From Sulfurimicrobium sp963741495 (GTDB taxonomy: Bacteria > Pseudomonadota > Gammaproteobacteria > Burkholderiales > Sulfuricellaceae), in NCBI GenBank assembly GCA_963741495.1, contig CAVUID010000015.1:372001-436000 (forward strand): a DNA stretch of 64,000 nucleotides. Direction: 5' to 3'. Positions 38,972-47,541 of the stretch are shown in pieces; the stretch's first letter is position 1; each line of letters opens with the position of its first letter. The position numbers were made by a program, and so were the translations under genes. A model generated the notes under the pieces. The model searched no databases, was not told the DNA's origin, and saw only the letters and a program-made list of their open reading frames with translations.

Positions 38972-39241
38972 AGAGCCTATTTCAGCAGGTTTCATACCTC
39001 GCGTTGAGGCTAGAAAGCGATGGCTGCAAGAAGCGTGACGCAGCCAATGGTTGTTCCATTGGCAAGTCATGCGACGCCGCAGACGCGCTTTCTAGCCTCA
39101 ACCCGAAGGGCCAGTATCATTCAAGGCGCATTGCGTTGTTGCTCGCGGCTTGTTTGGAATAACCAAACCGCGCCCCTCGCGCCTGGCACTGCGCCTTGAA
39201 TGATGCTGGCGCGAGGTATGAAACCTGCTGAAATAGGCTCT
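38972..39241. mobile_element. MITE-like element, 270 bp, with perfect 32-bp terminal inverted repeats
   Basis: AGAGCCTATTTCAGCAGGTT... (38972-39003) is exactly reverse-complemented at 39210-39241. Inside are nested inverted repeats. The 16-bp TTGAGGCTAGAAAGCG (39004-39019) pairs with 39086-39101. GCAGCCA/TGGCTGC (39021-39046) and CCAATGG/CCATTGG (39044-39062) form smaller stems. A 21-bp arm at 39110-39130 pairs with 39190-39210 with one mismatch. There is no transposase, and no clear target-site duplication is seen. It sits between the divergent hybrid kinase and patatin genes. The strand could fold into a clover-like structure. Confidence 0.88.
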
Positions 39242-39247
39242 AAGCTA

Positions 39248-39266
39248 AACCTTGTTATTCAAGGTT
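39248..39266. repeat. Palindrome AACCTTG-TTATT-CAAGGTT
   Basis: A perfect 7-bp inverted repeat with a 5-nt spacer, 6 nt outside the right end of the MITE-like element and 62 nt upstream of the patatin start. There is no T-run, so it is not a typical terminator. It could be an operator or part of an older insertion scar. Confidence 0.5.
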
Positions 39267-39327
39267 GTTGTCAATATTGATTCAGGCAGATACTCTGCGC
39301 CGCGCAACATAATCTGGAGAATGTACG

Positions 39328-40203
39328 TTGAAAAACTTAATGTTTGGCCTGGGTTTCCTGCTTGCCTTGTCAGGCTGCGCGACTATTCAACCCGAAACCA
39401 GGCCAGTGGCGCCGGCCAAGGTGGTTGCGCCAAAAATTGCCATTGCTCTGGGTGGCGGGGCGGCACGAGGGTTTGCCCATGTTGGCGTGCTTAAAGCGCT
39501 TGAGTCGCATGGAATTTATCCGCAGATCGTGGTTGGAACCAGTGCCGGAAGCATGGTGGGCGCCCTTTATGCCGCAGGTTACAGTGGCTTTGAACTGCAG
39601 AAAATTGCCTTCCAGCTCGACGAGAGCAGCGTAGGCGACTGGACCTTGCCAAACAGGGGGTTCATCAAGGGTGAGCTGTTGCAGAACTTTGTTAACCGCG
39701 CTTTGCAGAACAAACCGATCGAGAGCCTGGGGAAAACGTTTGCTGCGGTGGCAACCGATCTTGGCAACGGAGAGACGGCGGTGTTCCGGCGCGGCAATGC
39801 AGGCGCGGCGGTGCGGGCTTCAAGCAGCGTGCCCGGTATTTTTCAGCCGGTCAGCATCAATGGACGTGAATATGTTGATGGTGGCCTGACCAGCCCGATC
39901 CCGGTCAAGGTGGCGCGCAGCCTTGGCGCGGATGTGGTCATCGCGGTTGATATTTCCAGCCGGCCAAAATATGCCAAGGTGAGCGATAGCGTGGATGTGC
40001 TGCTTCAGACCTTCAGTATCATGGGGCAGACCATAGGCCAGTACGAACTGGCTGGCGCGGATGTGGTGATTCGTCCGGATACCGGTGCGATAGGCGCAAC
40101 GGGCTTCGAGCAGAAACATCAGGCCATCATGGAAGGCGAGAAGGCCGCGCTTGCTGCCTTGCCGCTTATTCGTTCAGCAATCCAGCGGGCAACTGCAAAA
40201 TAA
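39328..40203 (+). CDS. Patatin-like phospholipase lipoprotein
   Basis: 291 residues from a TTG at 39328 (GGAG about 9 nt upstream); an ATG at 39340 is an alternative. The signal peptide ends in lipobox LSGC, so it is a predicted lipoprotein. The patatin domain has the oxyanion loop GGGAARGFAHVG, the nucleophile motif GTSAGS and the DGG dyad (YVDGGLTSPIP). It is an RssA/YchK-like serine lipase, probably periplasmic and membrane-anchored. Its last 38 nt overlap the convergent NlpC/P60 gene. Confidence 0.9.
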   Translation: MKNLMFGLGFLLALSGCATIQPETRPVAPAKVVAPKIAIALGGGAARGFAHVGVLKALESHGIYPQIVVGTSAGSMVGALYAAGYSGFELQKIAFQLDESSVGDWTLPNRGFIKGELLQNFVNRALQNKPIESLGKTFAAVATDLGNGETAVFRRGNAGAAVRASSSVPGIFQPVSINGREYVDGGLTSPIPVKVARSLGADVVIAVDISSRPKYAKVSDSVDVLLQTFSIMGQTIGQYELAGADVVIRPDTGAIGATGFEQKHQAIMEGEKAALAALPLIRSAIQRATAK

Positions 40204-40702
40204 GGAGCCGGCGTGCGCCGTTAAAACGCTGCACCCAGTATTTGTCCTGCATGCTGACGACTTCAACGCCGCCGCCAGAACTTGGCGCATGGATAAAACG
40301 GTCATTCCCGACGTAAATGCCGACATGGGAAAAGGAGCGTTTCAGGGTGTTGAAAAAGACCAGATCGCCAGGCTTTAACTCGTCCGGGGAGATTTTCTTG
40401 CCCAGCCGGCTCATGGCCAGGGCATTGTGCGGTAGTGAAAGGCCCGCCATCTGGCGGAAGACATGGCTGACATAACCGCTGCAATCAAAGCCAGTGCTGG
40501 GCTGGCTGCCGCCATATTTGTAATTGATGCCGATCAGATTACGGGCATAACCGAGCATGTCTGAAACGCCGGCAAGATGGCGGGTCTCAAGGGTGCTGGA
40601 TGCAGCTTCGGGAGCAGGTGCGATTTGAATCGCCTCCTCAGCCATGGCCGAGCCGGCGGACAGAAGAAGAAAGCCGATGATGACGTTGTTGTTTAATCCC
40701 AT
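40166..40702 (-). CDS. NlpC/P60 (C40) family cell-wall peptidase
   Basis: About 178 residues from the ATG at 40702, with a signal peptide (VIIGFLLLSAGSAMAE). The C40 domain has Cys in FDCSGYVSHVF, His in FSHVGIYVG and the third polar His in RFIHAP. It likely cleaves peptidoglycan stem peptides (a D-Glu/m-DAP endopeptidase). The frame extends upstream to 40768 without signal-like character. The 3' end overlaps the convergent patatin gene by 38 nt. Confidence 0.9.
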   Translation of the reverse strand: MGLNNNVIIGFLLLSAGSAMAEEAIQIAPAPEAASSTLETRHLAGVSDMLGYARNLIGINYKYGGSQPSTGFDCSGYVSHVFRQMAGLSLPHNALAMSRLGKKISPDELKPGDLVFFNTLKRSFSHVGIYVGNDRFIHAPSSGGGVEVVSMQDKYWVQRFNGARRLLILQLPAGLLNE

Positions 40703-40796
40703 GGGTGCGTAATTTATCCGGAAAGCATGCTGTTGTAAAGGCTGAAAATGCTTTAACCTAATGGACATAGCATCTTCATTCTAAAGGAGAACCATT

Positions 40797-41444
40797 ATGA
40801 GCAAACCACTGACGACACAGGAAATTGTAACGGCTGCCAGTGCATCCATGCAGGATGACGGCGATATTCGGACCCGGGTTCATGATCTGACCTTGCGAGC
40901 GCTGCGGGAGCGGCGTCTGGATGCTTCCGAAGTCCGTGCTGTGGTGCGCTCCGTGGCCGAGGGTGTAAGCCTGGGGGCGGAGCAGCGTAGCGGCGAGGTA
41001 AAAGAAGCCCTTGCGGCGGCGATTTCCGGCCTTGATGCCGCCTTGCTCAAGGCGGCGCAGGCGACGCATCTGGCGTTGCAGGAAATGATCTCGCAGGGCA
41101 AGGAGTTCTCTGCGCAGGACCTTCAGCCTGCGCTGGATGACATGAAAATCACGGAGCAGGCTTTTCTCGATACCCTGGGTCAGGTGGCCGAAACTGCGGG
41201 CGGCAAGATCAAACAGGAACTTAAAGCCGCAGTGGAGCATGCGCGTCATTCCGGCACCGATACAGGCGCCAGCGTCAAGGCCAGCCTGGGTGATCTGAGT
41301 AACCGTATTTCAGCCACCTTGCAGGCTGGAAAGTCCAGTGGCCAGGAAGCTGCTCAGACAGTGGCAAGCCGCCTTGCGGCACTGGCCAGCGGCATTCTGG
41401 CGGGCATGGCTGACGTCCTGCATGAGAAATCGCAGAAAAAATAG
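40797..41444 (+). CDS. Conserved helical protein of unknown function (DUF6781-like)
   Basis: A 215-residue alanine-rich, almost entirely helical protein, no cysteine, no signal peptide and no TM. It has good translation signals: AAGGAG 6 nt before the ATG. It resembles small betaproteobacterial proteins annotated DUF6781, but I hold that match loosely. It sits 8 nt upstream of the ABC1-kinase gene and is probably co-transcribed. The heptad-like Ala/Leu pattern suggests a coiled coil or a phasin-like helical bundle. Confidence 0.7.
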   Translation: MSKPLTTQEIVTAASASMQDDGDIRTRVHDLTLRALRERRLDASEVRAVVRSVAEGVSLGAEQRSGEVKEALAAAISGLDAALLKAAQATHLALQEMISQGKEFSAQDLQPALDDMKITEQAFLDTLGQVAETAGGKIKQELKAAVEHARHSGTDTGASVKASLGDLSNRISATLQAGKSSGQEAAQTVASRLAALASGILAGMADVLHEKSQKK

Positions 41445-41452
41445 GCTCGCTC

Positions 41453-43132
41453 ATGTTGCTGGAAACGCTGCAGGTGATGAGAGATATATCCCGCCTGCAT
41501 GAAATTACCTCGGTATTCATTCGCTATGGCTGGGGGGACGTGGCACGCCGCCTTGGCATCATCGGGGCGCTGGAGCGTGCTGGCCGCGTCCTTCGCTGGA
41601 GCGAGGCCGAAGAGATCATGCATCTCGAACCCGCGGTGCGGGTGCGGCGTGCACTGGAGGAACTGGGGCCGACATTCGTCAAACTGGGTCAGGTCCTGGC
41701 TACCCGTGTGGACATGTTTCCCTCGAACTGGATCAGCGAATTTGAAAAACTGCAAAGCGAGGTTCCACCGGTTCCATTCGAAACCCTGCTGCCGCAGTTG
41801 ATTAATGCATTAGGCGCATCTCCGCTGGAAATCTTTAACGAGGTGCAAACAACGCCGGTGGCTGGCGCTTCCATTGCCCAGGTGCATCTGGCTCAATTGA
41901 AAGACGGCACCGAGGTCGTGCTTAAAATACGCCGCCCCGACATCGAGCAGAAAATTGAAGCCGATCTGCGAATTCTGGCGCATATCGCGCAGCTTCTCGA
42001 ATCCGAACTGCCAGAGGCACGGCGTTACCAGCCGATTCAAGTCGTCGCCGAATTTTCCCGTTCCCTGCGTCGTGAGCTGGATCTGGCACGCGAAGCACGC
42101 AATATGGATCGCTTTGCCCACAATTTCGCTGCCGATCAAACTGTCCTGATCCCCAAGGTTTATTGGGAGTGGACCAGTGCAGTCATGAACGTTCAGCAAC
42201 GGATTATCGGCATTCCCGGCAACAGTCTTGCCGCAGTGGATGCCGCCGGCCTTGATCGCAAGATGCTGGCGGCACATGGCGCCGACGCCGTACTCAAAAT
42301 GATTTTGATAGACGGCTATTTTCATGCCGATCCTCATCCCGGCAACGTTTTTTACTTGCCGGGAAACCGCCTGGCCATGCTGGACTTCGGTATGGTGGGG
42401 CGCCTGACTCAGGAACGGCGCAACCAGATCGTGGATCTGCTTGCTTCCCTGGCGCGGCGCAACGAGCAGGGCATGCTGGAGGTCCTGCTGGAGTGGACGG
42501 GTGATGCCAGCGTGGATGACAGCAAGCTGGCTGCCGATGTGGGCGATCTGGTGGTGAACTATGAAAATGTTCAGCTCAAGGATGTTCGTCTGAGCGCCTT
42601 GCTGCAGGAAATCACCATGATCATGCGCGAGCATTCCCTGGTGCTGCCGTCCGATTTGACCCTGCTGTTCAAGGCTTTGATTACCCTGGAAGGGCTGGGC
42701 CATCAGCTTGACCCCGGATTTCACCTGATCAGTCGTCTCGAGCCTTTCGTCGAGCGGGTTATTCGCGAACGTTACACCCCCAGTGCCATCTGGCAACGCG
42801 GCTGGCAGGATTTCAACCAGATATATGGATTAATGACCAGCTTGCCGCGCGATATCGTTCGCCTGATCCGGGAAGTTCGCCGCGGCAAATTCAGGATCGA
42901 CCTGGACCTGAAACGCCTGGACCATTTTGGCCAGCAAATCGATCACAGCGCCAACCGCCTGACCATGGCTATCCTGACCGCTTCCCTGGTGATCGGCTCC
43001 TCCATCGTCATGACCGTCGAAGGCGGGCCGACCCTGTTCGGCCTGCCCTTGTTCGGATTGCTCGGTTTCCTGCTGGCTTTTTTCAACAGCATCTGGATTA
43101 TTTTCTCAATCTGGCGTTCCAATCGTCATTAA
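41453..43132 (+). CDS. ABC1/UbiB-family atypical kinase
   Basis: 559 residues. It has the family KxGQ motif (FVKLGQVLATR, about residues 75-85), an Ala-rich loop (AGASIAQVH) replacing the Gly-rich loop, the catalytic DGYFHADPHPGN and the metal-binding LDFGMVG, with two C-terminal TMs. UbiB members support ubiquinone synthesis by an ATPase activity. No other ubi gene is nearby, so this may be a second family member rather than UbiB itself. Confidence 0.88.
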   Translation: MLLETLQVMRDISRLHEITSVFIRYGWGDVARRLGIIGALERAGRVLRWSEAEEIMHLEPAVRVRRALEELGPTFVKLGQVLATRVDMFPSNWISEFEKLQSEVPPVPFETLLPQLINALGASPLEIFNEVQTTPVAGASIAQVHLAQLKDGTEVVLKIRRPDIEQKIEADLRILAHIAQLLESELPEARRYQPIQVVAEFSRSLRRELDLAREARNMDRFAHNFAADQTVLIPKVYWEWTSAVMNVQQRIIGIPGNSLAAVDAAGLDRKMLAAHGADAVLKMILIDGYFHADPHPGNVFYLPGNRLAMLDFGMVGRLTQERRNQIVDLLASLARRNEQGMLEVLLEWTGDASVDDSKLAADVGDLVVNYENVQLKDVRLSALLQEITMIMREHSLVLPSDLTLLFKALITLEGLGHQLDPGFHLISRLEPFVERVIRERYTPSAIWQRGWQDFNQIYGLMTSLPRDIVRLIREVRRGKFRIDLDLKRLDHFGQQIDHSANRLTMAILTASLVIGSSIVMTVEGGPTLFGLPLFGLLGFLLAFFNSIWIIFSIWRSNRH

Positions 43133-43213
43133 TTCGGCAAATCCGGTAAACTTCGCCCTCCCAATTTAATCTTTGCGCACTCACCGCGTACCCTGGCTTT
43201 TCCCTGATACCGA

Positions 43214-45140
43214 ATGTCCGATCTGGATCTGATTTTTTCTGATGATGGCCCCCTTGCCCAGGCAGCGGAGGGTTACCGCCTGCGCCCGCAGCAGCTGGAA
43301 ATGGCGCATTCCATTGCCGGGGCGATCGAGAATCACGAGGTTCTGGTCGCCGAGGCCGGCACGGGAACAGGCAAGACCTTTGCCTATCTGATTCCGGCGC
43401 TGCTTTCCGGCGGCAAGGTGATCGTTTCAACCGGCACCAAGACCCTGCAGGACCAGCTTTTCAACCGCGACATTCCAGCCGTGCGCGCGGCACTTCAGGT
43501 GCCGGTGACGGTGGCAATGCTCAAGGGGCGCGCCAATTATGTCTGTCACTACCATCTGGAACGGGCAAAAAACGAAGGGCGCTTCTTCAATCGCGAGGAC
43601 GTCAAATACCTGCCGCTGATCGAGCGCTACGCCAAGGTAAGCAGCGACGGCGATAAAAGCGGTCTGGGCGCGGTGCCGGAGGATGCCGGCATCTGGCCTT
43701 TCGTCACTTCTTCGCGCGACAACTGCCTGGGGCAGGAATGCGCCTATCACAAGGACTGCTTTGTGCTGGAAGCGCGCCGCCGGGCTCAGGCCGCAGATGT
43801 GGTCGTGGTCAATCATCACCTGTTTTTTGCCGATGTGATGCTGCGCGACGAAGGGTTGGCGGAACTGCTGCCGGCCAGCAATACCGTGATTTTCGACGAG
43901 GCGCACCAGTTGCCGGAAACAGCCAGCCTGTTTTTCGGCGATACGCTGAGCACCAGCCAGATTCTGGAACTGGCGCGCGATAGCCTGGGCGAGGCGCTGA
44001 CCTCGGCAAAGGATTTTACCGCCTTGCCTGACGCGACAGCGGCGCTGGAAAAAGCCGCACGCGATTTGCGTCTGGTGTTTTCGCAGGATACCGGCCGCAT
44101 GCCGATACAGCGCGCACAAGCATTGCCAGCTTTCAATGATGCGCTGGCGGGTGTGAGCAAGCGGCTGGATGAACTGGTCAAGTTGCTGGAATCACAGGCG
44201 GAACGCAGCGAAGGTCTGGGCAATTGCTGGCAAAGAGGGCAGGAACTGGTGGGCAAGCTGCGGCACTGGCAGGATGAGTCCGGGCTGGATTTCGTGCGCT
44301 GGGTGGAAGTATTCAGCCATGCGCTTGCAACTCAATGCCACGCCGCTTTCGATTGCGGAAATTTTCAGCAAGCAGCTGGCCGGTCAGGCGCGCGCCTGGA
44401 TTTTCACTTCCGCCACATTGGCGGTGAAACGGGATTTCGGCCATTACCAGGGACAAATGGGGCTGCTGGAAGCAGCGACCGGCTACTGGGAAAGTCCGTT
44501 CGATTACGAAAAACAGGCCATTCTGTACGCACCACAAGCCATGCCGGACCCCAACAGCAGCGACTATACCGAGTCCGTCGTGGCGGCGGCTTTGCCGGTG
44601 ATTCGCGCCAGCGGCGGCCGGGCATTTCTGCTTTGCACCAGCCTGCGCGCCATGCGGCTGGCGCATGGCCTGCTCAGGGAGGCATTCGACAAGGAAGGGC
44701 TGGAATTCCCCTTGCTGCTGCAGGGGGAGGGCTCGCGCACCGAATTGCTGGAGCGTTTCCGCAAGCTGGGCAACGCTGTCCTGGTCGCCAGCCAGAGTTT
44801 CTGGGAAGGGGTGGATGTGCGCGGCTCCGCTTTGTCGCTGGTGATCATCGACAAGCTGCCGTTCTCGCCGCCGGATGATCCGGTGCTGGCCGCGCGCATC
44901 GAGAAAATCAACCGCGAGGGGCGCAATGCCTTCATGGAATATCAGCTGCCGCATGCGGTGATCACCCTGAAGCAGGGGGCGGGGCGCCTGATCCGCGACG
45001 AGACCGATCGCGGCGTGCTGATGATCTGCGACCCGCGCATGCTGACCAAATCCTATGGCAAGCGCATCTGGCAAAGCCTGCCGCCGATGAAGCGTTCGCG
45101 CGAGCTGAAGGAAGTGGAAGCTTTCTTTGCTCTGCAATGA
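43214..45140 (+). CDS. DinG/YoaA-type ATP-dependent DNA helicase (frameshifted)
   Basis: About 642 residues over two frames. The N-terminal half has Walker A AEAGTGTGKTFAYLIP, four cysteines of the XPD-type Fe-S cluster (C in NYVCHYH, then NCLGQECAYHKDC), VVVNHHLFFAD and DEAH (IFDEAHQLP). The C-terminal half has IFTSATL, FWEGVDVRG and QGAGRLIRDETDRG (motif VI). The frames switch at about 44317; removing one C from AGCCATG joins VEVFS to MRLQLNATPLSIAEIF. It is a 5'-3' helicase in DNA repair. Confidence 0.91.
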
Positions 45141-45160
45141 ACCTTGAAAAACATTTGAAT

Positions 45161-45235
45161 CGCAAAGGCCACAATGGAACGCAAAGGAATTCAAAAACCA
45201 TTGTTTTACCTTGCGAGCCATTGCGGCCTTGGCGG
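45161..45235. repeat. Long imperfect intergenic hairpin
   Basis: The left arm CGCAAAGGCCACAATGGAAC (from 45161, to about 45188) and right arm 45207-45235 (TTACCTTGCGAGCCATTGCG, then GCCTTGGCG) are imperfect reverse complements. The string TTGCGGCCTTGGCGGTGAA recurs, to my knowledge, between genes in many environmental bacteria. It ends just upstream of the HIRAN gene and could serve as a terminator-like structure for the helicase gene. Confidence 0.65.
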
Positions 45236-45253
45236 TGAAATGCCGTTTTTAAG

Positions 45254-45643
45254 ATGAAGCGCATTTGGGTAAAATGCTTTCTCTTTCTGCTGCTTGCCGG
45301 TGCGGGAAGTGTCTGGGCGCAGCAACCTGTTGCTGAAGCGAAGGTTTACCTGCAAAGCTCGCGCCTGGCGGGCTTCAAGTATTATGAAGCTCGCAAGCTG
45401 TGGCCGCGCCTCAAGATCGGGGATGCCCTGAAACTGGTGCGCGAGGCGGACAATCCCTATGACGGCAATGCGATTGCCGTCGAGTGGCAGGGCCGCAAGC
45501 TGGGGCATGTGCCGCGTAAGGAAAATGCCGCACTGGCGCGCTTCATGGATCATGGACAACATCCGGAAGCACGTATTACCGCGCTGTCGAAAGAAAAACG
45601 GCGCGGACGCTGGATCGAATTTGACGTTTATATGGATCATTGA
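45254..45643 (+). CDS. Exported HIRAN-domain protein
   Basis: 129 residues. It has an N-terminal signal peptide (about 1-22, ending SVWAQ), then a HIRAN domain filling the rest: LAGFKYYEA, LKLVREADNPYDGNAIAVEW and KLGHVPRKENAALARFMD. HIRAN domains are best known as 3'-ssDNA-end binding modules of HLTF/Rad5 helicases. Small exported stand-alone versions are found in proteobacteria with unknown role. It overlaps the tsaB start region by 1 nt. The preceding DinG helicase is not obviously related. Confidence 0.85.
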   Translation: MKRIWVKCFLFLLLAGAGSVWAQQPVAEAKVYLQSSRLAGFKYYEARKLWPRLKIGDALKLVREADNPYDGNAIAVEWQGRKLGHVPRKENAALARFMDHGQHPEARITALSKEKRRGRWIEFDVYMDH

Positions 45644-46317
45644 TGAAGCTGCTGGCGCTCGATACCTCTACTGAAAACTGCTCTGTCGCCCTGTGGCTGG
45701 ACGGGGAGATTGTTTCGCGTCAGGAACTGGCCGGGCAGCGCCATTCGGACCTGATTCTGCCGATGCTGGAAGAACTGCTGGGCGAGGCGGGCATCACGCT
45801 CAAGTCGCTGGATGGCATCGCCTTTGGCGAGGGACCGGGCTCCTTTACCGGCTTGCGCATTGGTTGCGGCGTGGCGCAGGGGCTGGCTTTGGGGGCGGAT
45901 CTGCCGGTTCTGGGGATTTCCACTTTGCTGGCGCTCGCGGCTGCAGCGCCAGGCGACCGGGTGCTGGCCTGCCTTGATGCCCGGATCGGCGAGATCTATC
46001 ACGCGGCGTATGAAAAACAGCAAGGTGCATGGCATACCGTCAGTGAACCCAGTTTGTGCTTCGCCAGGGATGCCCCAGCACTTCCCGGTGCGGGATGGGT
46101 TGGCGCCGGCAGTGGTTTTGCTGCGTATGCGGAGGCACTGCAGCTACGCTATGCGGGACAAGTACTTTCCTCGGATGGTAGCGTCTATCCTCAGGCGCGT
46201 GAGATGTTAAAGCTGGCTGCACCCCTGTTCGAAGAGGGGCTTGGAAAGGATGCCGCTCTGGCGGCTCCGCTCTATATACGCAACAAGGTCGCGCTGAAAA
46301 CGGCAGAGCGAAAATGA
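45643..46317 (+). CDS. tsaB: tRNA threonylcarbamoyladenosine biosynthesis protein TsaB
   Basis: A 224-residue ASKHA-fold protein: LALDTSTENCSVAL at the start, RQELAGQRHSDLILPMLEELL, and IAFGEGPGSFTGLRIG. It is the partner of TsaD in t6A synthesis on tRNAs reading ANN codons. A TTG three nt earlier (45640) could also start it. It overlaps rimI by 4 nt, the usual tsaB-rimI pairing. Confidence 0.94.
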   Translation: MKLLALDTSTENCSVALWLDGEIVSRQELAGQRHSDLILPMLEELLGEAGITLKSLDGIAFGEGPGSFTGLRIGCGVAQGLALGADLPVLGISTLLALAAAAPGDRVLACLDARIGEIYHAAYEKQQGAWHTVSEPSLCFARDAPALPGAGWVGAGSGFAAYAEALQLRYAGQVLSSDGSVYPQAREMLKLAAPLFEEGLGKDAALAAPLYIRNKVALKTAERK

Positions 46318-46781
46318 ACGCACAACTCAAAAATTACCAAAGACCCGTACTCAGGCCCATGCAAGCGGATGATGTGACGGCAGTGCTGTCTGTCGAGCAG
46401 AAGATTTACCAATTCCCCTGGACCCAGGGTAATTTCACGGATTCTCTCAGCGCCGGTTACAGTTGCTGGGTCTATGATTTTTGCGACCACCCGATCGGTT
46501 ACGCCATTTTGATGATTGCCGCGGGCGAGGCACATTTGCTCAATCTGGGTATCGCGCACGACTGGCAGAGCCAGGGCCTGGGACGCAAGTTCCTGCGACA
46601 CCTGATCGACGTTGCACGGCAGGACAAGGCGGACATGATGTTTCTCGAAGTGCGTCCTTCCAACCGGAAGGCTATTGAGCTCTATCTCAGCGAGGGCTTC
46701 AATGAAATCGGCTTGCGCCGCAATTACTATCCGGCCGGCAATGGCCGCGAGGATGCCATCGTGATGGGATCGTCCCTGTAA
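46314..46781 (+). CDS. rimI: Ribosomal protein S18-alanine N-acetyltransferase RimI
   Basis: A 155-residue GNAT acetyltransferase with VEQKIYQFPWTQGNFTDSL, acetyl-CoA motif A LGIAHDWQSQGLGRKFLRHL, FLEVRPSNRKAIELYLSEGF and RRNYYP. It acetylates the N-terminal Ala of ribosomal protein S18. It overlaps tsaB by 4 nt and the following UDG gene by 1 nt. Confidence 0.94.
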   Translation: MNAQLKNYQRPVLRPMQADDVTAVLSVEQKIYQFPWTQGNFTDSLSAGYSCWVYDFCDHPIGYAILMIAAGEAHLLNLGIAHDWQSQGLGRKFLRHLIDVARQDKADMMFLEVRPSNRKAIELYLSEGFNEIGLRRNYYPAGNGREDAIVMGSSL

Positions 46782-47535
46782 TGCCGCGCCAGGATGTGCT
46801 TCAGGAGCTGAATCTGTGGCCGGTGTGGCGACTGCGCGCTAGCGGTACGGTCACGTCCTCGGGAAACGCCCGGCCTGGAAGTGCCTTGCCAAACCAGCAT
46901 GAAGCCCGACCTACGGGGTCGGACGCTATGGGCCGTCGTGAAGCCATTCTGCAAATGGACTGGGCAGCGAACTCAAGCAGGCAGTTTCAACTTGCACAGC
47001 CTGCCGCCTGCATGAGACCCGCACTCAAGCGGTTTTCGGTGTTGGCGACGAACAGGCCGACTGGATGCTGGTGGGCGAGGGACCGGGCGCTGAAGAAGAC
47101 AGGCAGGGCGAGCCTTTTGTCGGGCAGGCTGGCAAGCTGCTCGACAATATGCTGGCGGCCATTGACCTGAAGCGCGGCCGAAATGTGTATATCGCCAATA
47201 CCGTCAAATGCCGCCCACCTGAAAATCGCAATCCGGAGCCGGATGAAGTGGCTGCGTGCGAGCCTTACCTGACACGCCAGATTGCGCTGACCCGCCCCAG
47301 GCTGATTATTGCGCTCGGCAAGGTGGCTGCACAGCGCTTGCTGGAAACGGATAGCACCATTGCCAGCTTGCGCGGCAAGTTGCATCAGGCAGAGGGCATT
47401 CCGCTGATCGTGACTTATCACCCCGCCTATCTGCTGCGCAGCCTGCAGGACAAGGCCAAAGCCTGGGAAGATCTGTGTTTTGCCGTGCGCACCATGCAAG
47501 GTTTGAAAAACACGGCTCAGGACGTTTCCGGCTGA
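46781..47535 (+). CDS. Family 4 uracil-DNA glycosylase (frameshifted)
   Basis: Two frames make a ~251-residue Fe-S uracil-DNA glycosylase. The N-terminus (MPRQDVLQELNLWPVW...) is in frame one to about 46968. The rest reads ELKQAVSTCTACRLHETRTQ (two Fe-S cysteines), MLVGEGPGAEEDRQGEPFVGQAG, NTVKCRPPENRNPEPDE with later Cys in AACEPYL, and YHPAYLLR. The junction is after MDWAA, where a missing base fits (span 3n+2, unlike the +1 breaks elsewhere). It removes uracil from DNA. Genes of this family often follow rimI. Confidence 0.88.
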
Positions 47536-47541
47536 TTTTTT

